From assembly GCA_036675025.1 (NCBI GenBank), contig JAKFFN010000301.1, positions 1-5,979 of the forward strand: a DNA stretch of 5,979 nucleotides, in the 5' to 3' direction. This stretch comes from JAKFFN01 sp036675025 (GTDB lineage: Bacteria; Sumerlaeota; Sumerlaeia; Sumerlaeales; Sumerlaeaceae). The position numbers were made by a program, and so were the translations under genes. The notes beneath the pieces were generated by a model. That model saw only the letters and a list, made by a program, of their open reading frames with translations, was not told the origin of the DNA and did not search any database. Shown piece by piece: positions 1 to 5,491 of the stretch. Within the stretch, counting starts at the first letter, position 1. Every line of letters begins with the position of its first letter.

Positions 1-580
1 TGGGTCCGGCGGTGAGGTAGTTGGAGGGCAGTAACTGGTTGCCGCGTACAATGTATTCCGCGGCCTGATGACCACTGCTAACAGCTGTACCACCGTCCAG
101 TTGATCGTAGTAATCAGGACCGGAACTCCATAGCAGAAAATCCTTTGGCGACTGGACAAATTGAAATGTTTCCCCGGGAAGAAGCCTGAATTCGTCTAGC
201 GTATAGACAGGCAGATACGCAACGGGCGTTGTAAGGCCAATAGCTGCCCCCGATAAGGAGTAGGCGAAAGAGGGAAGATTTGACCCCTCAGAAGGACCGG
301 ACCGACCAAGCGCATCAAATATGGCTTTGTTGACATTTTTCACTACGCCTATTGGGGCGATATAGCCCGGTGCCGTGCCGAAGGGAAAATAGTATGGATA
401 CGCATGATAATCCACCTGATACGCCGACAGCGCCATGGAGACCCGCTTCTGGTCATCTCGCACCTGGGCGACGTCGGCGCGGGTTTCGGCTTCCAGGAAG
501 TTGGGTACGGCTATCACCGTTAACATTGCGACGATGCAGATTACGATCAGTAGCTCTATGATAGAAAAGGCTTTGTTCAT
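1..580 (-). CDS. Type IV pilin / pseudopilin-like protein, paralog 1 (3' end beyond the window)
   Basis: This reading frame has no stop before the left edge, so 193 residues are visible and the C-terminus is missing. It begins MNKAFSIIELLIV, a class III prepilin signal. Cleavage is expected before Phe5, the mature position-5 residue is Glu, and a single hydrophobic helix of about 20 residues follows and ends at VPNFLEAETR. The residue before the cleavage site is Ala, not the usual Gly. The remainder looks like a GspG-type globular domain and aligns throughout with the pilin-like protein at 727-1413. Shared blocks are GY.AP.GV.KNVNKA, FLLW and DQLDGGT, and about half the residues match by eye. 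Such proteins are processed by a prepilin peptidase and assembled at the inner membrane into a type IV pilus or type II secretion pseudopilus. An AAGGGGGAG ribosome-binding site lies just upstream of the ATG. A terminator separates it from its paralog, so it probably has its own promoter, though no good match is visible. Exact role unknown. Confidence 0.88.
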   Translation of the reverse strand, partial: MNKAFSIIELLIVICIVAMLTVIAVPNFLEAETRADVAQVRDDQKRVSMALSAYQVDYHAYPYYFPFGTAPGYIAPIGVVKNVNKAIFDALGRSGPSEGSNLPSFAYSLSGAAIGLTTPVAYLPVYTLDEFRLLPGETFQFVQSPKDFLLWSSGPDYYDQLDGGTAVSSGHQAAEYIVRGNQLLPSNYLTAGP

Positions 581-665
581 GCTGCTCCCCCTTCGCTGCG
601 CTTTTTATGATGTCCCGCTGGAGGGTTAGTCGTAGCGAATGCGAAAAAGGAAACCACCTGCGCAC

Positions 666-697
666 AAAAAAACAGGCGGCGTCCGAAGACACCGCCT
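666..697 (-). terminator. Intrinsic terminator with UUCG tetraloop after the pilin gene at 727-1413
   Basis: Read on the minus strand, a 10-bp stem (697-688 with 683-674, one G-U pair) closes a UUCG loop framed by C and G. This is the very stable cUUCGg tetraloop. One base after the stem comes a run of seven U (672-666). The stem starts about 30 bases after the stop codon of the 727-1413 gene and ends about 85 bases before the next pilin gene. It should therefore stop transcription from the first pilin gene and insulate the second. A stem, loop and U-tract this clean are rarely accidental. Confidence 0.9.
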
Positions 698-726
698 GAG
701 TTTAATCAGTTATAACAGGGTGTTAA

Positions 727-1413
727 TTACTTGGTGCGGTAAACGTCGCCTTCAGAACCAGTACCGTTAGTCGCATCATAGGTGAAGGAACCATTGCCGG
801 CTTGAGCACCAGCCGGTTTTGGAGCAGTGCCGCCCGGCCCCGTGATCAGGAACGGAGAAGGCAGTGACTGTCCACCACGAATGATGAATTCAGCATTGTG
901 ATGACCGGCAGCAGAATCCGTGCCGCCGTCCAACTGGTCAGTGCCGTCAGCACCAGGGCTCCAGAGCAGGAAGCCGGCAGGGCCCTGAACGTAGGCGAAT
1001 GTGAACTGCTTCTCAGATGCAAACGCATCAGGCACGTACGTGCTGAGGTAGGAAACCGGAGAAGTCAGACCGAATGCAGCATTACCAACCGGCGCCGAAA
1101 ACGAAGGTACGTTGGTCGATACAGTGTTACCAGTCTTACCGGAAGCGTCCCAAAACGCCTTGTTGACGTTCTTAGTTACGCCCGTCGGAGCAACATAGCC
1201 AGCAGCTGCCGTGAACGGATAATGCGGCGGATAGGAGTTATTATCAATGTAATAAGTCTCCAGTGCCGTAGCATAGGTCCGCTGGTCACTCTGCACGCGT
1301 GAAATCTTAGCGCGTGTCTGAGCCTCCAGGAAATTCGGCACCGCGATGGCTGCCAGGATCGCAATAATGGCCACTACGATAAGTAGCTCAATAAGCGTGA
1401 AAGCTTTTTTCAA
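727..1413 (-). CDS. Type IV pilin / pseudopilin-like protein, paralog 2 (TTG start)
   Basis: This is a 228-residue protein beginning with initiator-KKAFTLIELLIVVAIIAIL. It has a prepilin peptidase site (before Phe, with Ala rather than Gly at -1), Glu at mature position 5 and a hydrophobic N-terminal helix ending AVPNFLEAQTR. The later region has a TYATALETYYIDNNSYPP segment typical of GspG-like major pseudopilins, then FLLW, DQLDGGT and AEFIIRG blocks, and a Gly/Ala-rich tail ending GDVYRTK. It is expected to sit in the inner membrane and be assembled into a pilus or type II secretion-like filament. The frame stays open upstream to a GTG at 1431, but that extension would encode the Shine-Dalgarno AAGGAGGG (1427-1420). 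The TTG at 1413, six bases after it, is the better start. It is the tandem paralog of the gene at 1-580 and is followed by a strong terminator. The substrate or filament type cannot be told from sequence. Confidence 0.92.
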   Translation of the reverse strand: MKKAFTLIELLIVVAIIAILAAIAVPNFLEAQTRAKISRVQSDQRTYATALETYYIDNNSYPPHYPFTAAAGYVAPTGVTKNVNKAFWDASGKTGNTVSTNVPSFSAPVGNAAFGLTSPVSYLSTYVPDAFASEKQFTFAYVQGPAGFLLWSPGADGTDQLDGGTDSAAGHHNAEFIIRGGQSLPSPFLITGPGGTAPKPAGAQAGNGSFTYDATNGTGSEGDVYRTK

Positions 1414-1419
1414 TTTTAT

Positions 1420-1427
1420 CCCTCCTT
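1420..1427 (-). promoter_or_regulatory. Ribosome-binding site that fixes the TTG start of the pilin gene
   Basis: The minus strand reads AAGGAGGG, a near-perfect Shine-Dalgarno, followed by six bases and then TTG (1413-1411). It lies inside the reading frame that would result from starting at the GTG at 1431, so the TTG start is preferred. Confidence 0.8.
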
Positions 1428-1485
1428 CCACTGGGAAAAATCTATTAGTCTAGAAACCCCGTGGGTACATATGTCATTTAGGATA

Positions 1486-1515
1486 TGCCTACGTAGCGGT
1501 GATAAACCATGTCAA
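1486..1515 (-). promoter_or_regulatory. Weak candidate promoter for the pilin gene at 727-1413
   Basis: A perfect TTGACA occurs on the minus strand at 1515-1510. The best -10 at 18-bp spacing is TAGGCA (1491-1486), which is poor. It lies between the end of the 63-residue membrane protein gene and the pilin gene, where a promoter is expected. The -35 match alone is the evidence, and promoter rules for this lineage are unknown. Confidence 0.2.
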
Positions 1516-1526
1516 TCGGAAAAAAA

Positions 1527-1718
1527 TCAAACGAGACTAAAAAAGAATACAAGGACTGCAAGTACTGCCAAAACGCCGATTAACCGTAGTAAACGCTTAA
1601 CCATTCCGCGCGCGAGACCCTGCGACGAACTGGTCACATCCATGGCCAAAGTATATACCGAACAGACAACCAGGCTCAAAAAAACGAGAGAAGAGAGAAA
1701 AAGAGTGCCGATTGTCAT
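1527..1718 (-). CDS. Small membrane protein with two predicted membrane helices (63 residues)
   Basis: The family is not recognised. The protein has two strongly hydrophobic segments, about residues 3-25 and 43-63, joined by a 17-residue polar linker containing SSSQG and a basic patch GMVKRLLR. By the positive-inside rule the linker is likely cytoplasmic with both ends outside, and the protein ends almost immediately after helix two. Its ATG overlaps the stop of the upstream membrane gene as ATGA (1718-1715). GGTGGAG lies five bases ahead of the ATG. This arrangement implies translational coupling and suggests the two products act together in the membrane. Low sequence complexity makes distant homology hard to judge. 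It is not an obvious SecG or toxin. That it is a real gene is inferred from the overlap, the ribosome-binding site and the coherent hydrophobic pattern. Confidence 0.7.
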   Translation of the reverse strand: MTIGTLFLSSLVFLSLVVCSVYTLAMDVTSSSQGLARGMVKRLLRLIGVLAVLAVLVFFFSLV

Positions 1719-2194
1719 GAGTTCTCCACCACTGGCTGCGCCTGTTTTGGCTCTGCGTAGAAGTGATCGTAGGTCTTAACGAGCACGAAATAGTTCATTC
1801 CGCCGCTGACCAGGAGGAAAAAAGCGCCCAGATCGGCCCATACATAATCTTCCTGGTAAGGCAGGATGGCAGCGCCAGGGCCAAGTATCTCGGGCAGCAT
1901 GCTGATAAGAGCAAGGCCGCCGTTAAAGACCTGCGCCAGAAACGTAAGGATGTTAACAAGGTTAAAGGCCGGGTCGCGGAAGTTGAACTCCGGCACCAGC
2001 ACGGTTCCGCGCAGCACAGTGCCGAGCAGGAAGGTGATCTCAAGGATCACAAAAAAGAAAATGCCGCGGGCCAGGAGGCCATTGCGCATAAACCCGTAAC
2101 CCGGGATAAGCCAGCTAAGCAGCATAGTACCAAAAGCCGGCCGGCGTGCGGTAGCGGCGGAGCGCGGGTTGTGTTTTGTGGGGTACTGGGTCAT
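1715..2194 (-). CDS. Multi-pass membrane protein, DUF6677-like (159 residues)
   Basis: After a basic, polar N-terminus (about residues 1-20) there are roughly four hydrophobic stretches: residues 21-36 (with LLSWLIPGYGFMRNG), 44-61 (GIFFFVILEITFLLG), 79-100 and 120-140 (DLGAFFLLVSGGMNYFVLV). The tail is polar and ends PVVENS. The pattern 'L.PGyG...nG...RG..FF' plus a C-terminal 'DLG.FFLLV.GGmNy....' helix recalls the small DUF6677 membrane proteins. That is recognition from memory, not a search result, and no biochemical function is known to me for the family. The frame extends upstream to a TTG at 2260, but those 22 residues look unlike a protein start, so the ATG at 2194 was chosen even though no clear Shine-Dalgarno precedes it. 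The gene is translationally coupled (ATGA) to the 63-residue protein downstream. Confidence 0.75.
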   Translation of the reverse strand: MTQYPTKHNPRSAATARRPAFGTMLLSWLIPGYGFMRNGLLARGIFFFVILEITFLLGTVLRGTVLVPEFNFRDPAFNLVNILTFLAQVFNGGLALISMLPEILGPGAAILPYQEDYVWADLGAFFLLVSGGMNYFVLVKTYDHFYAEPKQAQPVVENS

Positions 2195-2227
2195 TTTTTT
2201 GGGGAGGATGTATCGGAACTTAGTGAA

Positions 2228-2246
2228 TGTAACTCGGCAAGTTACA
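2228..2246. repeat. Short inverted repeat upstream of the DUF6677-like gene
   Basis: TGTAACT - CGGCA - AGTTACA forms a 7-bp perfect inverted repeat with a 5-base loop, ending about 33 bases upstream of the chosen ATG at 2194. It could be an operator or an RNA hairpin in the leader. Its position is suggestive but its size is within chance range. Confidence 0.35.
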
Positions 2247-2298
2247 ATTGGCGGTAGCAATTAAATTCAGCGCAAGCCGCTCCGTTGACGCGGAAAGA

Positions 2299-2490
2299 CA
2301 CCTTCTAGGAGTGCGCCCGCTTGCTGGCGCTATTGGAAAGCTCGCGACTGACGATTTAGCGCAGTGAGACTTGTGGGGCACCAGGCACCAGGCCGCTACA
2401 CGTTGCACTTATCTTTACGCGCCGTGTGCTTTTCATCGACTATTCCCTCTTTCCAAGAGCGCCAGCAAGCGGGCGCACTCCTAGAATGTG
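2299..2490. mobile_element. REPIN/MITE-like element, left copy (192 bp)
   Basis: The element is bounded by 42-bp terminal inverted repeats, 2299-2340 and 2449-2490, matching at 40 of 42 positions. Each arm contains the same 24-bp core (2308-2331 and, inverted, 2458-2481), which begins GGAGTGCGCCCGC. The core includes a hairpin, GCGCC with GGCGC around an 8-base loop. GGAG followed by a small palindrome is the architecture of REP sequences recognised by RAYT transposases, and two inverted REPs make a REPIN. The roughly 108-bp centre has no reading frame of note. A second same-orientation copy lies at 3217-3433, on the other side of the transposase gene. Being non-coding, it is presumably mobilised in trans. 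Confidence 0.85.
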
Positions 2491-2556
2491 TTTTTTAATA
2501 TAAATGTGTTTTTTAATATACGGGTGATTTTTTACGTACGGGTGCTTATTTTTAAG
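2485..2556. repeat. 18-bp tandem repeat, four units, AT-rich
   Basis: Units lie at 2485-2502, 2503-2520, 2521-2538 and 2539-2556. The first two are identical (AATGTGTTTTTTAATATA). The third and fourth begin CGGGTG and are degenerate. The array overlaps the last six bases of the left element's terminal repeat (AATGTG), as if that end seeded the expansion. It sits about 40 bases before the transposase ATG, so its AT-rich units may supply promoter elements. That is inference. Confidence 0.85.
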
Positions 2557-2593
2557 TTGATGTGATTTCCTGTGTCTGGTTCTTCGTGCCGAC

Positions 2594-3193
2594 ATGGTTC
2601 CACAACCCAATTCCGTCTCGCTCACCACGCCCACCGTATCTTGGCCTCACGCCCCGACACACAAATTATCAGAGAGCGGTACATACTTCGTTACGGCATC
2701 CACGTACCTGAAGCAGCACCTCTTTAGAAGCTCGCGCCGTCTCGGGGTGTTACATCGCGGATTGTTATCACTGGCCTCGCAATACGGATGGCAGTTAGAA
2801 GCGTGGGCCGTGTTTTCGAATCACTACCATTTCGTCGGGCATTCGCCAACTGCCGATGAGGATGCGAAAAGCCTTTCCCCGATGCTTAAAGAATTGCACA
2901 GCAAAACGGCAGAATGGGTTAACAAAGAAGATAATTCGCCAAGCCGGGAGGTGTGGCATAACTTCTGGGATAAGAAACTAACGTATGCGGGGTCGTATAT
3001 GGCGAGATTGAACTATACCCATAAGAATCCAGTAAAGCACGGCCTGGTTTCGAATGCAGCCCTTTACCCGTTTTGCTCCGCCGCATGGTTTGAACGGACG
3101 GCTACCCGTGCGCAGGTGAAGACGATCTATTCCCAGAAGGTGGACAATATAAAAGTCCTGGATGATTTTGACGCCGTATGGGATCAGGAGTAA
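2594..3193 (+). CDS. REP-associated tyrosine transposase (RAYT / Y1 HUH family)
   Basis: This is a 199-residue protein of the IS200-like TnpA_REP group. It starts with a WPHAP..KL.ESGTYFVTASTY segment (residues 17-38), the usual opening strand of the fold. The metal-binding HUH motif appears as His77-Tyr78-His79 in FSNHYHFV. The likely catalytic tyrosine is Tyr141 in the conserved LNYTHKNPVKHGLV block (139-152), preceded by VWHNFWDKKLTYAGSY. A C-terminal YPFCSAAWFE segment is typical of the planctomycete-type subfamily. These enzymes nick and join single-stranded DNA at REP hairpins. The length and both active-site motifs look intact, so the protein is probably functional. No good Shine-Dalgarno precedes the ATG. 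The gene is bracketed by two same-orientation copies of a REP-bearing element (2299-2490 and 3217-3433) that are its probable substrate. It converges on folP. Confidence 0.93.
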   Translation: MVPQPNSVSLTTPTVSWPHAPTHKLSESGTYFVTASTYLKQHLFRSSRRLGVLHRGLLSLASQYGWQLEAWAVFSNHYHFVGHSPTADEDAKSLSPMLKELHSKTAEWVNKEDNSPSREVWHNFWDKKLTYAGSYMARLNYTHKNPVKHGLVSNAALYPFCSAAWFERTATRAQVKTIYSQKVDNIKVLDDFDAVWDQE

Positions 3194-3216
3194 TTAGGCG
3201 AGCATCGCGTGAAAGA

Positions 3217-3433
3217 CGCCCTCTAGGAGTGCGCCCGCTTGCTGGCGCTATTGGAAAGCTCGCGACCAGAGAATTCGCGCAGTGAAACCTACGGGGCAAG
3301 TCATCGTAAAACGGCCAGAACAGGCAGCATCAGGCAGCTACACGTTCCACTAATCTTTGCGCGACCTGTGTTTTTCATCGAACGTTCCCTCTTTCTAAGA
3401 GCGCCAGCAAGCGGGCGCACTCCAAGAAGGGTG
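3217..3433. mobile_element. REPIN/MITE-like element, right copy (217 bp)
   Basis: This is a second copy of the element at 2299-2490, in the same orientation. Terminal arms are 3217-3258 and about 3391-3433, and the 24-bp core is present unchanged at 3226-3249 and, inverted, at 3400-3423. The centres also align, especially the right half (GCTACACGTT.CACT.ATCTTT.CGCG and TTTTTCATCGA blocks). This copy carries about 25 extra bases (around 3300-3325). Similarity continues a few bases left of the arm (CGCG.GAAAGAC in both), so the true boundary may be about 8-10 bases further out. It begins 23 bases after the transposase stop and ends 22 bases before the folP stop, filling the convergent intergenic space. 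Confidence 0.85.
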
Positions 3434-3443
3434 CTTTTCTTGG
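3422..3443 (-). terminator. Hairpin just after folP, possible terminator without a U-tract
   Basis: On the minus strand CCAAGAA and TTCTTGG pair (7 bp) around an 8-base loop, starting 12 bases after the folP stop codon. One half of the stem lies inside the right arm of the mobile element and the other half in the flanking sequence. There is no U-run, so it is not a standard intrinsic terminator. The neighbouring REP hairpins could add to a transcription-attenuating or 3'-end-protecting effect. Confidence 0.3.
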
Positions 3444-3455
3444 GCGCTCTGTTCT

Positions 3456-4337
3456 TTACAAATCCGCGGCGCGGCGGATTGCGTCTACTATGGCCAGTGA
3501 TCGCACGGCAGCTTTTACGTTATGGGTTCGGATGATCGTTGCTCCGTGCAGCACGGCTGCGCAGTGGGCTGCTATGGTTGCTTCTTCACGCTCGTCTACC
3601 GGCTGGTCGCCGGTCAGCTTGCCGAGGAAACCTTTGCGCGAGGCTCCTACCAGTATCGGCCGCTGGAGCAGGCGCAGGTATTCCAGTCCGGCCAGGATTT
3701 CCACGTTGTGTTCGACAGTTTTACCGAAGCCGATGCCCGGGTCCACGGCGATACTGCTTTCCGGCAGGCCCTGCTGCAGAGCGGTGTCCATGGCCGTGCG
3801 CAGTGCTGTCCGGATTTCCGCCAGTACGTTGCCGTACGTCGGGTTCTCCTGCATCGTCTGCGGGTCGCCCTGCATGTGCATCAATACCAGGCCGGCGGAG
3901 TGCGCGGCGCAATGAGCTGCGATTTCCGGCGAGCGGCGCAGCGCGTAAATGTGGTTGATCAGATCTGCGCCTTCGTCCAGGGCCCGCTGCGCCGTGGCGC
4001 CGCGGTAGGTGTCGATGCTGATCAGCACATCGGGGAACCGGCTTCGCAGCCCCTGAAGCACGGGCTTCAGGCGCTGCCACTCTTCGTCGTCGGTCATGGC
4101 GTCGGCACGGCCGGGACGGGTGCTTTCAGCGCCAATGTCGATAATATCCGCGCCTTCAGCCACCAGTTGCTCACCATGGGCCAGGGCGGCGTCAGTGCCC
4201 GCGTAGCGACCGGCGTCGCTGAAGGAATCCGGGGTAACGTTGAGAATCCCCATAACCTGGGTTTTTTCGCGAAGATCAAGCGACCGGCCGCGAAACTGCC
4301 ATTGCCACGACTGCGATGCTGCATCGGATAAAGACAT
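3456..4337 (-). CDS. folP: Dihydropteroate synthase
   Basis: This 293-residue protein catalyses condensation of 6-hydroxymethyl-7,8-dihydropterin pyrophosphate with p-aminobenzoate to give dihydropteroate in folate synthesis. It is cytoplasmic and the target of sulfonamides. Family landmarks appear in order: MGILNVTPDSFSD (Asn33), DIIDIGAESTRPG (Asp67), ISIDTYR (Asp109), LINHIYAL (Asn128), LMHMQGDPQTMQ (153-163), VDPGIGFGK (Asp199), VGASRKGFLG (Lys235) and IIRTHNV (Arg270, His272). These correspond to the known pterin, phosphate and pABA site residues. The length is normal for the family. Two substitutions stand out: the usual Asn-Asp in the fourth block is Asn-His (residue 129), and HDV near the end is HNV. 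Its ATG comes 3 bases after the stop of the upstream secreted-protein gene, so the two are almost certainly co-transcribed. A weak GGCGGA lies in the end of that gene. Confidence 0.96.
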   Translation of the reverse strand: MSLSDAASQSWQWQFRGRSLDLREKTQVMGILNVTPDSFSDAGRYAGTDAALAHGEQLVAEGADIIDIGAESTRPGRADAMTDDEEWQRLKPVLQGLRSRFPDVLISIDTYRGATAQRALDEGADLINHIYALRRSPEIAAHCAAHSAGLVLMHMQGDPQTMQENPTYGNVLAEIRTALRTAMDTALQQGLPESSIAVDPGIGFGKTVEHNVEILAGLEYLRLLQRPILVGASRKGFLGKLTGDQPVDEREEATIAAHCAAVLHGATIIRTHNVKAAVRSLAIVDAIRRAADL

Positions 4338-4340
4338 CGG

Positions 4341-5399
4341 TTACTTATCCGCCTGTACGGTCTTGAGATCTGTCGGGGGCGGGGCACCGGGCACAACCCA
4401 CGGCTCCTCTAGCAGGTACCATGGCACCTGGGAAGCAAACTCAACAGGATCATAAAAGTAGAACTTGTAGAGCGGGTCTTCCGCACGAATGCGGACGGAG
4501 TCTGGATAGTGGCGCATGGAGTAGAAGATCCATTCCCTGGCGAGATCATACTTACCGCTGAAGTGGTAAGCCACTGCTATGGCCCACGCAGTGTAGTCGG
4601 GATCGGCGGGAATCAAACCATTTGCCAGGTACTCCTGCAGCATGGCGGCGCCGCGCTCGCGCTGATCGGATTCTGCCAGCGCAAGCTGGTGACCCACACT
4701 GCGCAGAGCCAGCGCGCCCAGGGGTGTTTTCGCATACTTTTCGCCAACAGGTTCCAGCGTCTGCAGGATGCCTGTAGTGGGCGCCACGCCCAGGTGCAGC
4801 GACCGCGCCAGCGCGGGTTCATCCACCAGTGCAAAAACTTCGGCATCACGGCCTTCAACAGGCAACACTTCGATATTGGTCAGGGGAATCTGCGCCACAT
4901 CAGGCATGGGGTTGTTATTGATATGCACCCGCACCTCGCCGCTTAGGGTGTATCGGCCGGGTTTCGAGAACAGGTACCCATTTGGCTGCGTGCGGTCGTA
5001 GAGCAGCAGCATTTCGACGTTTTTCGGAACCGTACGAACTATCCTCATGGGCCGCGCGGGATAAGATCCCACCTCAAGGGCGCCAGCGTATTGATAGTCC
5101 AGCTCTCCGGGCGGCTGGACGTTGAGTTCCACGCCGTTGCCTTCAGGAAACTGGAAGCTGGCTGACACCTCAACCAGGGGGCGCTCTGGTGCCACTTCCA
5201 TCTTAATGGAAAGCGTGACGGGTTCGCCCACGGTGATTCGGGTTTTGTTGATGGCCACTGTAACATTCAGGGCCGGCAGGGCGCTTGTATGGCTGGCCTG
5301 AGCCGTGGCGGGCCGCGCTGCGCCAAAGGTGATCCAGCCCGCGGCAAGCAGACAAAGCCATGTAGCCACAGGTCTCACGTTGAAATGATGTAAGCCCAA
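4341..5399 (-). CDS. Secreted protein of unknown function with beta-sandwich and helical-repeat regions
   Basis: This 352-residue protein starts at TTG, placed six bases after TAAGGAA. Residues 1-35 form a Sec signal peptide: Arg9, a hydrophobic core about 11-28, and cleavage probably after AQA at 33-35. Residues 44-180 are rich in predicted beta strands. They open with LNVTVAINKTRITVGEPVTL, the pattern of Ig-like or CARDB-like extracellular domains, and contain a 'SKPGRYTLSGEVRV' strand pair. Residues 187-296 are helical and TPR-like (ALGAL-style repeats, AWAIAVAYHFSGKYDLAREW). The tail is Pro-rich. It likely acts in the periplasm or on the outer face, perhaps in protein-protein contact. No enzyme motif is visible and I do not recognise the family. 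It is the first gene of a two-gene unit with folP (3-bp gap), though no functional link is apparent. A TATAAA at 5471-5466 could be a -10, but no good -35 accompanies it. Confidence 0.82.
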   Translation of the reverse strand: MGLHHFNVRPVATWLCLLAAGWITFGAARPATAQASHTSALPALNVTVAINKTRITVGEPVTLSIKMEVAPERPLVEVSASFQFPEGNGVELNVQPPGELDYQYAGALEVGSYPARPMRIVRTVPKNVEMLLLYDRTQPNGYLFSKPGRYTLSGEVRVHINNNPMPDVAQIPLTNIEVLPVEGRDAEVFALVDEPALARSLHLGVAPTTGILQTLEPVGEKYAKTPLGALALRSVGHQLALAESDQRERGAAMLQEYLANGLIPADPDYTAWAIAVAYHFSGKYDLAREWIFYSMRHYPDSVRIRAEDPLYKFYFYDPVEFASQVPWYLLEEPWVVPGAPPPTDLKTVQADK

Positions 5400-5405
5400 A
5401 AGTCG

Positions 5406-5412
5406 TTCCTTA
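5406..5412 (-). promoter_or_regulatory. Ribosome-binding site supporting the TTG start at 5399
   Basis: The minus strand reads TAAGGAA followed by six bases and then TTG (5399-5397), which opens directly into a signal peptide. No ATG lies nearby in frame, so the site decides the start. Confidence 0.65.
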
Positions 5413-5491
5413 GGATAAATCGATGTGCCCCGGCATCAACGCAATACCCTAGCCAGTCAACCGCGTTTATATTTGGGCCAACGATGAAGAA

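Noticed and set aside
1414..1431. GTG start at 1431 for the second pilin gene
   Set aside because: It would make the Shine-Dalgarno part of the coding region and lengthen the prepilin leader by six residues. TTG at 1413 has ideal spacing.
1520..1526. Run of seven U after the 63-residue membrane protein gene as a terminator
   Set aside because: No stable stem precedes it on the minus strand, so it does not meet the criteria for an intrinsic terminator.
1763..2257. Plus-strand frame of 164 codons opposite the DUF6677-like gene
   Set aside because: It is highly charged and antisense to a coherent multi-pass membrane protein. Hydrophobic codons read backwards give this pattern. No ribosome-binding site.
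2440..2634. Minus-strand 64-codon frame with a repeated K-H-I/P-Y hexapeptide
   Set aside because: The peptide repeat is just the translation of the 18-bp tandem DNA array read on the other strand. The frame also runs into the element terminal repeat and has no ribosome-binding site.
3522..4331. Long plus-strand frame of 269 codons opposite folP
   Set aside because: It is antisense to a complete dihydropteroate synthase with all active-site motifs. Its composition is that of a reverse-strand shadow in GC-rich coding DNA.
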